This document shows, piece by piece, positions 1-7,294 of a stretch of DNA of 21,406 bases. The notes beneath the pieces were generated by a model, which searched no databases, was not told where the DNA came from, and was given only the letters and a program-made list of their open reading frames with translations. Made by a program: the position numbers and the translations under genes. This DNA is from Folioceros fuciformis (Eukaryota; Anthocerotophyta; Anthocerotopsida; Anthocerotales). The stretch is taken from positions 1 to 21,406 of the forward strand of contig JBNGIO010005327.1 of NCBI GenBank assembly GCA_049999805.1, given 5' to 3'. Within the stretch, counting starts at the first letter, position 1. Each line of letters begins with the position of its first letter.

Positions 1-1
1 G

Positions 2-250
2 GAAGGAGGTGCTCCTTCCACTCCAGCAACGGTGGATTCGTCCCCCTCACTTTCAGCTGTGGAGCAAAAATCCTCAACTACCCCTAGGAGCGTCTCACAA
101 TCACTGCCTCACCCAGACCTCTCTAGTCTCGCCATGGACAGCGCAGGGGATCTCAACCGGGAGGAGTCTCAAACATTTGCTAATCAGAGAGGCACCAACA
201 AGCCCGTTTTGTACAAAGTTTCCAAGAACGGGAGCCACAGCCCGTCATAA
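2..250 (+). CDS. possible 3' end of an unidentified coding region cut by the window edge
   Basis: A frame is open from base 2 to a TAA at 248-250, giving about 82 residues rich in Ser, Thr, Pro and Gln and ending GTNKPVLYKVSKNGSHSPS. No domain is recognisable and no family is assigned. The composition resembles the disordered tail of a plant protein, but a chance frame is also possible. There is no start codon context because the frame runs off the left edge. An ATG at 32 is available but nothing favours it. Confidence 0.25.
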   Translation, partial: EGGAPSTPATVDSSPSLSAVEQKSSTTPRSVSQSLPHPDLSSLAMDSAGDLNREESQTFANQRGTNKPVLYKVSKNGSHSPS

Positions 251-617
251 AGTCTAGCTGTAAAATAGTCAACTTTAAAAAAAAGTGCTCTTAATGGCAG
301 GCGGCACCAGGTCAGAATAGCATCTTACCAAATCTTATCTAAATACTATTTTCACATGCAACCACTCCTGGCTTACCTCAACGCCACTCTCTCTCCTCCT
401 ATTTATTCTTCTGGCCCAACCTTCCCTTGCCACACAAAATCTTCAGGCTCTCCCTCCTTGCTGCTGATTGGGCAAATACTTCCTCACTCCTGCTGCTGGC
501 TGACCCATCCTGGCTGTCCACTCTCTCTCCTCCCAGGATGCTAGTTGCCTCCTGTTACTCTGGCTGCAATTATTGCTATTCCAGGCCTCATAGTGCAGGT
601 AGGGGTTTCTGTAACCA

Positions 618-700
618 TCGTCTCCCTTCGGCAACCGGGGTTGTCCCTTCGGCAACCGGCGTTGTCCCTTCGGCAACCGGCGTTGTCCCTTCAGCTACTG
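618..700. repeat. 21-bp minisatellite with foldback units
   Basis: The core cccttcgg recurs at 624, 645 and 666, and a degenerate copy (cccttcag) lies at 687, an exact 21-bp period. Each unit also contains a short inverted repeat (CAAC-CGGC-GTTG), so single strands could fold. In one frame it reads as a seven-residue repeat (SLRQPAL), but no larger gene supports translation. Confidence 0.8.
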
Positions 701-785
701 GTAGCCGCTTCGGCTACTTGCTGTCGCCACGTCACAGCATCCCTATTTTCCAGCCTAAGTCCACAAGTACCTACTCCCAGGCCCC

Positions 786-885
786 NNNNNNNNNNNNNNN
801 NNNNNNNNNNNNNNNNNNNNNNNNNNNNNNNNNNNNNNNNNNNNNNNNNNNNNNNNNNNNNNNNNNNNNNNNNNNNNNNNNNNNN
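786..885. other. assembly gap (100 N)
   Basis: Exactly 100 N, a conventional placeholder for a scaffold gap of unknown size. The flanks are C-rich (aggcccc before, acccccc after), so a collapsed C-rich repeat may be the cause. Confidence 0.95.
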
Positions 886-985
886 ACCCCCCTGTCCGCC
901 AAAGGCCAAGGACGTCCAGCCACCCCCAGACACTTGGTCTGGCCACTGATTCGCCCAAAGTACCTTGGTTCAAGGAGACCTTGGG

Positions 986-993
986 TATAAATA
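986..993 (+). promoter_or_regulatory. TATA-box-like element
   Basis: TATAAATA sits inside gggtataaatatccc, itself nearly palindromic. It is a good match to a plant TATA box, but the downstream sequence enters a gap after about 140 bases and no gene is visible. It could belong to an unassembled gene or a transposon promoter, or be chance. Confidence 0.3.
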
Positions 994-1134
994 TCCCTGT
1001 CTTATTCACAAGCTAAGCCGTTTCACTCGCACTTCCACAAAAAAAATCAAAATCCACCAAATATGTCACTCAAAAAGGGGTTCGCGAATATGTTTTCCCT
1101 CTACAATATGCTATGCCTTCCTTCACGTCTCTTG

Positions 1135-1234
1135 NNNNNNNNNNNNNNNNNNNNNNNNNNNNNNNNNNNNNNNNNNNNNNNNNNNNNNNNNNNNNNNNNN
1201 NNNNNNNNNNNNNNNNNNNNNNNNNNNNNNNNNN
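1135..1234. other. assembly gap (100 N)
   Basis: Exactly 100 N between ...cacgtctcttg and atagtctgagt.... The true length is unknown. Confidence 0.95.
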
Positions 1235-1415
1235 ATAGTCTGAGTACAGTCATGTCCCGACCGTGTGTTTGCAATTCTGGCAACTCTTTTGCAGCAATTG
1301 ATCGACCCACGTCTCCATGACGCAAGGCTGTGGGTGCATGGCAGGGTGGCGGACAGTGGTGGGGGAATTTCCGGCGGTTGCAACCGCTCAATTAGCCTGT
1401 CCACAAGCAAACTTC

Positions 1416-1428
1416 TTTATTCTTTATT
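1416..1428 (-). terminator. paired poly(A) signals for the SAMDC-ODC transcript
   Basis: On the minus strand AATAAA occurs twice (1428-1423 and 1421-1416), about 310 bases past the stop codon at 1736. The distance is normal for a plant 3' UTR. A poly(T) tract on the same strand at about 1587-1608 lies within this UTR. Confidence 0.5.
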
Positions 1429-1735
1429 CAGGGTTGTCGTAATAGGGATTCTATAAAGTGGAGGCGGATCTATGTGGCGCCGACCTCTACTCTGCTCTGC
1501 TCTGCTCGGCTGTACTCATGGCATCACGAACTACATATACAACTGCTCTTTCCTTTGAAAGAGAGCTGTTGGCGGAATGAAGGGGGAAAAAAAAAAAAAA
1601 CAAAAAAATCTGAACTGAATGCAGGCTAGCATATAAGATTTCTCTGGAGGACAGTGCTTTGGCCTTCCGTGAGTGTTGCGTGACCATCGAAGGTGGTGTT
1701 ACCGCAGCCTTCCTCCCCCCCCTGTGACAGAGGTT

Positions 1736-4156
1736 TCATCTCTGCTGCGTGCCACTGGCGTCACTTTCAGAACAGCAGAAAGCAGGCGGGATCTGCCCAC
1801 AGACATAGTTCGTGAACAGCTTGTTCACGTCGAAGCCATTGAAGCAGCTCCCCGCTGACTTGGTGTAGGCACCCATTCTGGGAAATATCAGCCAGTCGCC
1901 ACACTGCAACTGTGGCAGCCACACATTTCTCATGACAGTGTCCAAGCCATCACAGGTTGGACCGAAGACGGTGGACTGATAGAGCTGCTCATCCTCCCAG
2001 CACGAGTCGGTATCTGCGTCTTGTTGTGAACGGAGGGGAAGAGACCGCACAGACAAGACTGCGTGGTCGTACACCAAACAATTCATGGATCCGTAGACAC
2101 CGTCATTGATCCAGTACTCTGGAGTCTTGATCCCTCCCTTCACCCGCACCCTGCTCCCGAAAATATGCGTGGCCAGAGTGAAGGCTTCTTCGGCAAAGAA
2201 GCGGCCGGGCTCTGCGATGACGGACACGCCCATAAAGTGAGGAAAGTGCCTGTCCAGAGCCTGATTGATTGCTGCAGCAGCCGCGTTGAAGCTGACACCG
2301 ATGCCTCCATCCGAAACGAAGCCACCACCAATGTCGAGCACTTTGAGAGGAGGCATCCCCAAGTCTCCAGCGGCGTCGAACACCCGTCTTGCAGACTGGA
2401 TTCCATCCGCAAACGAGCTAGCCTCCGATGCACCGCTACCCACGTGGAACGCAACACCCACTACCGTGTTGCTAGCCACGTCAACTCCTGCACCCAGGCT
2501 GACTAGCAAGGACATAAGGCAAGGGTCCTGGTTGCACTTGACAGCATAGAAAGGCTGCACTCTGGGCAAGGCAGCCTGCCACTCCGACCACAGCCTCAAA
2601 ACCACCGCAATATCAAGCACGTAGAAGGCATCCTCCGCTGCCGAAGCCAAGACCTTCTTCCGGATGTACGAGTCCACATCAGAGGAGGAGTTGAGCATGC
2701 ACGGGTTCACTGCAGACAAGAGCGTGCTCAGACGAGGAGGACGCTGCAGGCCGTGCACATGACTGTCCTGGTGCTGGACCATCTTCACACAGAGAGTCTC
2801 GTTACCACGATGACTGGTGGTATCCAGCTTCATAGCCTTGGCCTGCGCGCTCGAGGAATCGGTACCGGTGTTGGCTCCCACCACTTGCCCAAACAGGGGC
2901 AGCGGACACACAGCAGAGCTCCATAGGCCGGCAATCTTGTAAGTGTGGAAGATGATTGCACTGTTGCTCCTCAGCTCCTGCCTACTCGTGGACTCACATG
3001 CATAGCCCTGAGGACAAATGGGCTGGTTCCACGAACAGCTCGCCATATCCTGGGTGGTGCCCCCGGTGACAAAGAGGGCGACAGAGAATTCCTGTGGCTT
3101 GAAGACAGCCACAGCCTTAGCTACAAGGCTGTGCAAGTCCGTGGTGTTGGGGCCGTAGCCCATAGCCTCGTATGAGGCATAAGACCATCCCTCCTCAGGT
3201 GAGATGTGTATGGTTGAGTGCGCTCCTGGACCCGAGCCAGCATGGGCACTGAAACTTTCCATCGCATTCATGCTATACCCCACAGGATCAAAAGCGAAGT
3301 CACAGATTGCAGCCCGTGGGTTGATATCCGCAATCCCCGACGCCCGGCTCATCTCGGCTGCCGTGGGATACACGGACTTTTGGAACTGCTCGGCGCAGCG
3401 CCTGTCGAGGTTGGTCATACAGCACTCCAAGGTGTAGACAGAGTCAGGTTGGCTGGCGGGAGGAGGTCCTGGATGAGGAGCGGAGACGTGGTCATCAAGG
3501 TGAGGTCGCGGCTGAGCCTGTGCGCAGTAGACATGCCAGTTGTGAGGCTTGCATGGATCTCCCATGACATAGGCCTGCCCCCCTGCACCCAGCCCCCCGA
3601 AGCACTTGTCCAGGAACGTCACCTCCTCCGCAAAACTTGTATGCGGAAACGGCTGCACCTCGGGGAAGAGGTAGGTGCCGCGAGTGTACTTGACCCGGTA
3701 AGTCTTCAATCCCAGGCGAGCTGCGTGGGCCAGCAGCAGCGGAATGGCCCGCAGCAGCTGCGTCGTCCCGCAGGTCTTGATCACCAGCCTGTGCGGGTAG
3801 ACGAAGAGGGAACTTTCGCTGAGCACATAGCTGTCCACCCAGGTGGTGCTCAGGCCCGTGACAATTGTGCATTCCGCCGCTTTGAGCAGCTTGTTCAAAT
3901 CGTCCCGGGAGAGCGCCCGCAGCCCCAGCCCTTGGGGATCGGAGAAGAGAGGGGCCGGAAGGAATTCCACCTCCAGCCTCTTTTCGAAGCCTTCGAAGCC
4001 TGGAAGCGGCGGGGGGGGCGGGGCCGGGGATGGCGCTTCCGCTGGCGCTGTTGCTCGTCCTCCTCGGTCCGTTGCGTCTGCTGCTGCTCCCGCCGCCACC
4101 ATACCCGCCGCCGTGCGCGTGTCATCGGGAGCTTCCGGCACAAAAGACACCCCCAT
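1736..4156 (-). CDS. SAMDC-ODC: S-adenosylmethionine decarboxylase - ornithine decarboxylase fusion protein (ODC part shortened)
   Basis: One uninterrupted 806-codon frame. The ATG lies in a perfect Kozak context (gccgccATGG). Residues 1-51 are an Ala/Pro-rich extension not usual in plant SAMDC. Residues 52-408 are a full SAMDC: GFEGFEKR (Glu55, Glu58), the self-cleavage site LSE|SS (Glu114/Ser115, where Ser becomes the pyruvoyl cofactor), KTCGTT (Cys129), YSMN (Ser295) and TIHISPE (His317). Residues 409-505 are a linker. Residues 506-790 are a plant-type ODC: PFYAVKCN (PLP-binding Lys540), FHVGSG (His571), LDIGGGF, AEPGR (Glu649, Arg652), INDGVYGS, GPTCDGLD (Cys735, Asp736) and MGAYT (Tyr764). 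SAMDC makes decarboxylated AdoMet and ODC makes putrescine, both for spermidine synthesis in the cytosol. Between Asn563 and Thr564 about 95-100 residues found in other ODCs are absent, so ODC activity is doubtful. SAMDC self-cleavage would leave the ODC on the large C-terminal chain. Translation is probably controlled by the uORF pair at 4993-4860. The domain assignment is strong; activity is inferred. Confidence 0.93.
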   Translation of the reverse strand: MGVSFVPEAPDDTRTAAGMVAAGAAADATDRGGRATAPAEAPSPAPPPPPLPGFEGFEKRLEVEFLPAPLFSDPQGLGLRALSRDDLNKLLKAAECTIVTGLSTTWVDSYVLSESSLFVYPHRLVIKTCGTTQLLRAIPLLLAHAARLGLKTYRVKYTRGTYLFPEVQPFPHTSFAEEVTFLDKCFGGLGAGGQAYVMGDPCKPHNWHVYCAQAQPRPHLDDHVSAPHPGPPPASQPDSVYTLECCMTNLDRRCAEQFQKSVYPTAAEMSRASGIADINPRAAICDFAFDPVGYSMNAMESFSAHAGSGPGAHSTIHISPEEGWSYASYEAMGYGPNTTDLHSLVAKAVAVFKPQEFSVALFVTGGTTQDMASCSWNQPICPQGYACESTSRQELRSNSAIIFHTYKIAGLWSSAVCPLPLFGQVVGANTGTDSSSAQAKAMKLDTTSHRGNETLCVKMVQHQDSHVHGLQRPPRLSTLLSAVNPCMLNSSSDVDSYIRKKVLASAAEDAFYVLDIAVVLRLWSEWQAALPRVQPFYAVKCNQDPCLMSLLVSLGAGVDVASNTVVGVAFHVGSGASEASSFADGIQSARRVFDAAGDLGMPPLKVLDIGGGFVSDGGIGVSFNAAAAAINQALDRHFPHFMGVSVIAEPGRFFAEEAFTLATHIFGSRVRVKGGIKTPEYWINDGVYGSMNCLVYDHAVLSVRSLPLRSQQDADTDSCWEDEQLYQSTVFGPTCDGLDTVMRNVWLPQLQCGDWLIFPRMGAYTKSAGSCFNGFDVNKLFTNYVCGQIPPAFCCSESDASGTQQR

Positions 4157-4276
4157 GGCGGCGGAGACCTATCCCTGCTACTCACACCAGTACCAACAAC
4201 AACAACCCGGGAGTGTGGAGGCTGCCGGGCACCACCTAGACTGTAACACTAACTCCGGGGCCCTTCTTCAGCTCAA

Positions 4277-4277
<1 letters not shown>

Positions 4278-4312
<35 letters not shown>
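4278..4312. repeat. (GACA)n tetranucleotide microsatellite
   Basis: Nearly nine uninterrupted GACA units. On the minus-strand transcript they read (TCTG)n and lie immediately upstream of the proposed leader-intron acceptor, where they could act as the pyrimidine-rich tract. Confidence 0.9.
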
Positions 4313-4411
4313 GAGACACAAAACGATGACGGAATCCGGGGTTGTGCGGAGCGAGGATGGGACGAGGCCGCTTCCCAGGCAATGGAATTCAAGGAGCCGT
4401 CAGGTATAATA

Positions 4412-4619
4412 CGGCGAGGCGAGNNNNNNNNNNNNNNNNNNNNNNNNNNNNNNNNNNNNNNNNNNNNNNNNNNNNNNNNNNNNNNNNNNNNNNNNNNNNN
4501 NNNNNNNNNNNNNNNNNNNNNNNGGCGAGGCGAGGCGAGGCGAGGCCAGGCGAGGCGAGGCGAGGCGAGGCAAGGCAAGGCAAGGCAAGGCAAGGCAAGG
4601 CAAGGCAAGGCAAGGCAAG
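4412..4619. repeat. pentanucleotide microsatellite (GGCGA)n-(GGCAA)n broken by an assembly gap
   Basis: GGCGA units run into the gap from the left, resume at 4524, and grade into about eleven GGCAA units up to 4619. All lie inside the SAMDC-ODC leader intron. The gap at 4424-4523 most likely represents a longer repeat array that the assembler could not span. Confidence 0.92.
4424..4523. other. assembly gap (100 N) inside a microsatellite
   Basis: Exactly 100 N, flanked on both sides by GGCGA repeats, so the missing DNA is probably more of the same repeat. Confidence 0.95.
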
Positions 4620-4859
4620 ACAAGTGAAGGGAAGGGAAGGCAGTAGGCCTGTAGAAATGGGCAGGTGACAGCTGGGGACGGTAAGCGATGTTGGATATCA
4701 GGATGGCTTCCTCACGCACTGCGCACAAAAACAAACACGAGGGAACAAGTGTTAGAAGAGCGTTGCTTCCTTCCATGAGACAGCATGGCCGTGGAGTGAA
4801 AAGCTTTGGTCGCGATCTGGAGAGCGAATCCCGCTCTGAAACTCCTCCTCCTCCCTCAC

Positions 4860-4985
4860 CTTGCTGTAGGCTGCAGTCCGGAACTTGTCGACTCCCCCGT
4901 TGGGACGGACGTCCTCCGCGACGTAGCCAAGAGGAGTCTCGAATTGGCGCTTGCGTCCACGATTACCGCCTCTGCTCTCCCCCAT
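4860..4985 (-). CDS. conserved small uORF of plant SAMDC mRNAs (first exon)
   Basis: A 42-codon frame begins MGESRGG and contains ETPLGYVAEDVRPNGG followed by KFRTAAYS. This is a clear match to the conserved uORF peptide of plant SAMDC leaders (family pattern E-A-P-L-G-Y...DVRPNGG...KFRSAAYSN). In characterised plants this peptide stalls ribosomes at high polyamine and represses the main frame. The exon ends at AAG|GTGAGG (phase 0) and the remaining codons must come from a downstream exon, probably from 4271. Without splicing the frame would continue to 4752 with no conserved sequence, which supports splicing. It lies on the same strand upstream of the SAMDC-ODC frame, which independently supports that gene being a true plant SAMDC. 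Confidence 0.9.
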
Positions 4986-4993
4986 TAGAACAT
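4985..4993 (-). promoter_or_regulatory. tiny uORF (Met-Phe-stop) overlapping the small uORF
   Basis: ATG TTC TAA on the minus strand. The last A of its TAA is the first A of the small uORF's ATG (...TTCTAATGGGG...). This one-base overlap of a tiny and a small uORF is the known architecture of plant SAMDC leaders. There, initiation at the tiny frame limits access to the repressive small frame when polyamines are low. Confidence 0.88.
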
Positions 4994-5800
4994 CCAGGCA
5001 GGACAGCTGGTACGCGGACATGGAGAGGTTGCAGCATGAGCACGACGATAGTCCGGGAGCGAGCAAGCCCTTGGTCTTGCCCTTGGGTAGCCTTGTGCTA
5101 CGCTGTAGTATGCGCTATGCTTTGCTTTGCTTGGCGGTCCTTGGCGAGATGGCACGCGGGGCGGGCGGGCAGCAGGAAATGGGAGGTGGCGAGGCCAAGG
5201 CGATGCGGATAGCGATGCCGATGCCGGAGAAGGTGGAATTTTTAGGCGGAGAATGCGATCCGGTTTGCCCTAACGGCACGGGACGGGGTGGAGGGGCGGC
5301 AGGACACGGCAAGGCACTGGACGGCACGGGACGGGACGGTGTGAAGGGAAGGGAAGGGAAGGGAAGAGGCGAGGCGGTGAGGGGCGACACGACACGGCGT
5401 TGCGGGGACGGGAAGGAAGCGGCCAGTGGTGAGGGGCCCGGGAGAAGGGGAGGCGGGAGGGCGGGGCTGCGAGCGGCGAAAGAAAGTGTGCGAGCTGCCT
5501 AACACACCACACACCAACACACGACAGACAGAGAGGAGAGGAGAGGAGAAATAAAGACGGAAGATGGCAGGCCCTATGGGATGTACAAGTAGTAGTGGCC
5601 CAGTGGCCGATTTGCTTTGCTTCGCTTCGCTTCAGCTGGCCTCCGCGCTCCCCCGTGGCTCGGATTCCAGAGCACCTTCCCAGGCCTGAGGTCCGGCAGC
5701 AGGACGCACGTCGGGCGCCACGTGAAGCCGGGTACTGAGGCATGGTCAACCGCATGATGGGGAGGCAGGACGGGGAGTGTGGTGGTGGTGGGCCCGCCTA

Positions 5801-5832
5801 TGCCATCATCATGACTGGTAGTCATGATGGCA
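5801..5832. repeat. imperfect inverted repeat (hairpin)
   Basis: The arms tgccatcatcatgact and agtcatgatggca flank a 3-base loop. They pair over 13 bases with one extra CAT in the left arm. No gene or terminator context is evident. Confidence 0.7.
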
Positions 5833-6265
5833 CATGTTGGTGGTACACGTGCCCTGGGAAGCTGGGTCACCTGGGTCCCCTGAAACCGGGGGACCCATGC
5901 TTGCTGCTGCTGCTGATGCCCTCCTTCCATCCCCCCCTCCCTCCCTCTCTCCCTCCCAGACTTGCTGCCTCCTGGACTCCTGGGGACACCACATCATGAC
6001 GCGTCCGCCACGACTCGGGTGAGGCGGGCCCCACATCCCCCTGTTCCTCATTCGCCATTCGCCCATTTCTACCCGACGTACACACCACATACTTACTATA
6101 TCTGCACTATGTACAGTAGATACTGGGCATACTACAAATGGAAGGAAGGCACCCACCGGCTGGCGGACGCCGGTACTGGCTACCGGCTACCCGGATGCTC
6201 CCGGAGGCCCGACCAGCGCCGCGAATCTTCCTGTCATGATATGAGAGAAAGTTCGTTATAAACAC

Positions 6266-6300
6266 CAAGCCAAGCCAAGCCAAGCCAAGCCAAGCCAAGC
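6266..6300. repeat. (CAAGC)7 microsatellite
   Basis: Seven perfect CAAGC units. It resembles, but is not the same as, the GGCAA array at 4412-4619, and is one of several pentanucleotide arrays in this window. Confidence 0.95.
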
Positions 6301-6499
6301 AAAACATGCTGGCGCCACGCCCTTTGCCTTGGCTCCGCTCCTCCAGGCGCTCCAGGCCTCCAGGCCTCCGGGCCACCGGGCCTCCTGGCCTCCTGACCTC
6401 CGGGGCCCCAACCGCCATCCCACTTTCCCAACTTCTCCTTCCACTCTTCTTCTTACTTACCCTGCAGGCACTACACTTATACTACATTCCACTCGTATG

Positions 6500-6735
6500 T
6501 ACAGTACAGTTTTTTCTACTCCCTATACCTGAATATACAAAAGAATATGTACATCATATATATTCTTTTTACATAACCTTTTCATTTTAAATTATATATA
6601 GAATATACAGTATATTCATATTATTTTAATTAATAAAATCAATTATTCATAGAATAATATTTTATAATAATTTGATAATTATGGGTCTTAAGTTCCAAAA
6701 ATCATATTAAAAAGAAAATTCTTCACAATCCTAAG
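6500..6735. other. AT-rich island
   Basis: A sharply AT-rich stretch with no coding potential lies between GC-rich spacers. It ends beside a short telomere-type repeat. Possible explanations are a miniature transposon, an organelle-derived insert or a matrix-attachment-like region. The sequence alone does not decide. Confidence 0.5.
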
Positions 6736-6750
6736 GGTTTAGGGTTTAGG
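6731..6750 (+). repeat. short interstitial telomere-type repeat
   Basis: Contains two TTTAGGG-type units (ctaagggtttagggttta), the plant telomere motif. Two units are too few for a telomere relic. A telo-box regulatory motif or chance is equally possible. Confidence 0.6.
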
Positions 6751-6775
6751 ATGTGTTTACTTTGTGTTTGTGAAT

Positions 6776-7294
6776 ATGCCATACCTATGGAATACCATAT
6801 TATATATATATAATATGGTGGCGTGCAACGTGGCCATGTGTGAGTGCTTGGGAGGGTGCGGGCCAGGGAGCCGGCGAGCAGGCGACTTTGCTGCGGGCCA
6901 AGTGAGCAAGGGAGCGGGCCTGTTTGATGCAGGCCAAGTGAGCAGGGGAGCGAGCACCCGAGGTCCAGAAAAAGGGAAAAGGCGGCGGCGGCAATGCGAA
7001 GGGGATTGCAAAATCCTGAAGCAGAGGATGGCAGAGACTGCAACGGGAGGGGCAAGGAGCAATGTGAAGCCTATCAGCGGTGCTCCAGGTGTAAAACCCA
7101 AAATTGTGGGCGATGCTAACCACGCCGACAACCTCGCCATTATGTTGTATGAGGGGAATGGCGGCACACCTGCACAGCTACCTGTACACCTGACCACGGG
7201 AGAGGCAATGGCGGAAGGAACCCTTCCCCCTTGCAAGAAGAGGCAGGTGTTGGTCCCGATTGCGAGTGACGTATTAACCGTAAACGAATCTTAA
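6776..7294 (+). CDS. hypothetical 172-residue frame, no recognised family
   Basis: An ATG frame from 6776 to a TAA at 7292-7294. The N-terminal part reads through an AT palindrome and is unlikely to be protein, so an ATG at about 6815 is a more likely start if the frame is used at all. The middle is Gly/Arg-rich with a short internal duplication (AGQVSKGAG / AGQVSRGAS) and a basic stretch (EKGKRRRRQ). No domain is recognised. It may be a transposon remnant or chance in GC-rich DNA. Confidence 0.2.
   Translation: MPYLWNTILYIYNMVACNVAMCECLGGCGPGSRRAGDFAAGQVSKGAGLFDAGQVSRGASTRGPEKGKRRRRQCEGDCKILKQRMAETATGGARSNVKPISGAPGVKPKIVGDANHADNLAIMLYEGNGGTPAQLPVHLTTGEAMAEGTLPPCKKRQVLVPIASDVLTVNES
6794..6819. 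repeat. 26-bp perfect palindrome
   Basis: accatattatatatatataatatggt equals its own reverse complement. It lies at the edge of the AT-rich island and could extrude as a cruciform or mark a small foldback element. Confidence 0.9.

Larger units (their letters stand above)
251..1415. other. spacer with two assembly gaps, no gene recognised
   Basis: I see no convincing gene here. The stretch is pyrimidine-rich on the plus strand (350-540), then carries a 21-bp minisatellite (about 618-700), two 100-N gaps and a TATA-like site at 986-993. Short frames that run through the gaps are artefacts of the N runs. The right part (about 1235-1415) lies just beyond the predicted poly(A) signals of the minus-strand SAMDC-ODC gene. 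Confidence 0.5.
4157..4859 (-). other. 5' leader intron and proximal leader of the SAMDC-ODC mRNA
   Basis: The small uORF meets a classical donor, AAG|GTGAGG, with the intron starting at 4859. The acceptor is not certain. The best candidate by frame is TTTGAG|CTGAAG with the exon restarting at 4271, directly after a (TCTG)n pyrimidine-rich tract. That choice extends the uORF by LKKGPGVSVTV to a TAG at 4238-4236, about 53 residues in all and close to the size of plant SAMDC uORFs, ending 79 bases before the main ATG. Plant SAMDC genes are known to carry leader introns. The intron contains pentanucleotide repeats and a gap, so its length is unknown. Confidence 0.6.
5000..6480. other. GC-rich spacer, probable SAMDC-ODC promoter side, no gene recognised
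   Basis: Frames here are low-complexity and read equally well on both strands, typical of repeats rather than genes. The part just right of 5000 must hold the SAMDC-ODC transcription start, but no clear TATA box is seen. It carries ggaag/gggac-type repeats (5280-5370), (GCTTC)n (about 5615-5635), a hairpin at 5801-5832, C/T-rich tracts (5920-5965) and (CAAGC)n at 6266-6300. Confidence 0.5.

Noticed and set aside
427-990. Plus-strand frame through the first assembly gap
   Set aside because: About a fifth of it is N and the rest is minisatellite and spacer. The gap length is arbitrary, so the frame is meaningless.
1736-2641. ODC half as an independent gene merely adjacent to SAMDC
   Set aside because: No stop codon, ATG-led ODC start, leader or intron signal separates the halves. 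The frame is continuous through the linker. It remains possible only if the assembly is wrong.
3218-4246. 342-codon plus-strand frame opposite the SAMDC half
   Set aside because: It is the antisense shadow of the SAMDC-ODC gene in GC-rich DNA and shows no family motif.
4273-4776. Minus-strand frame through the leader intron (repeated LALPC units)
   Set aside because: It is a translation of the pentanucleotide microsatellite and the gap, and lies inside the proposed intron.
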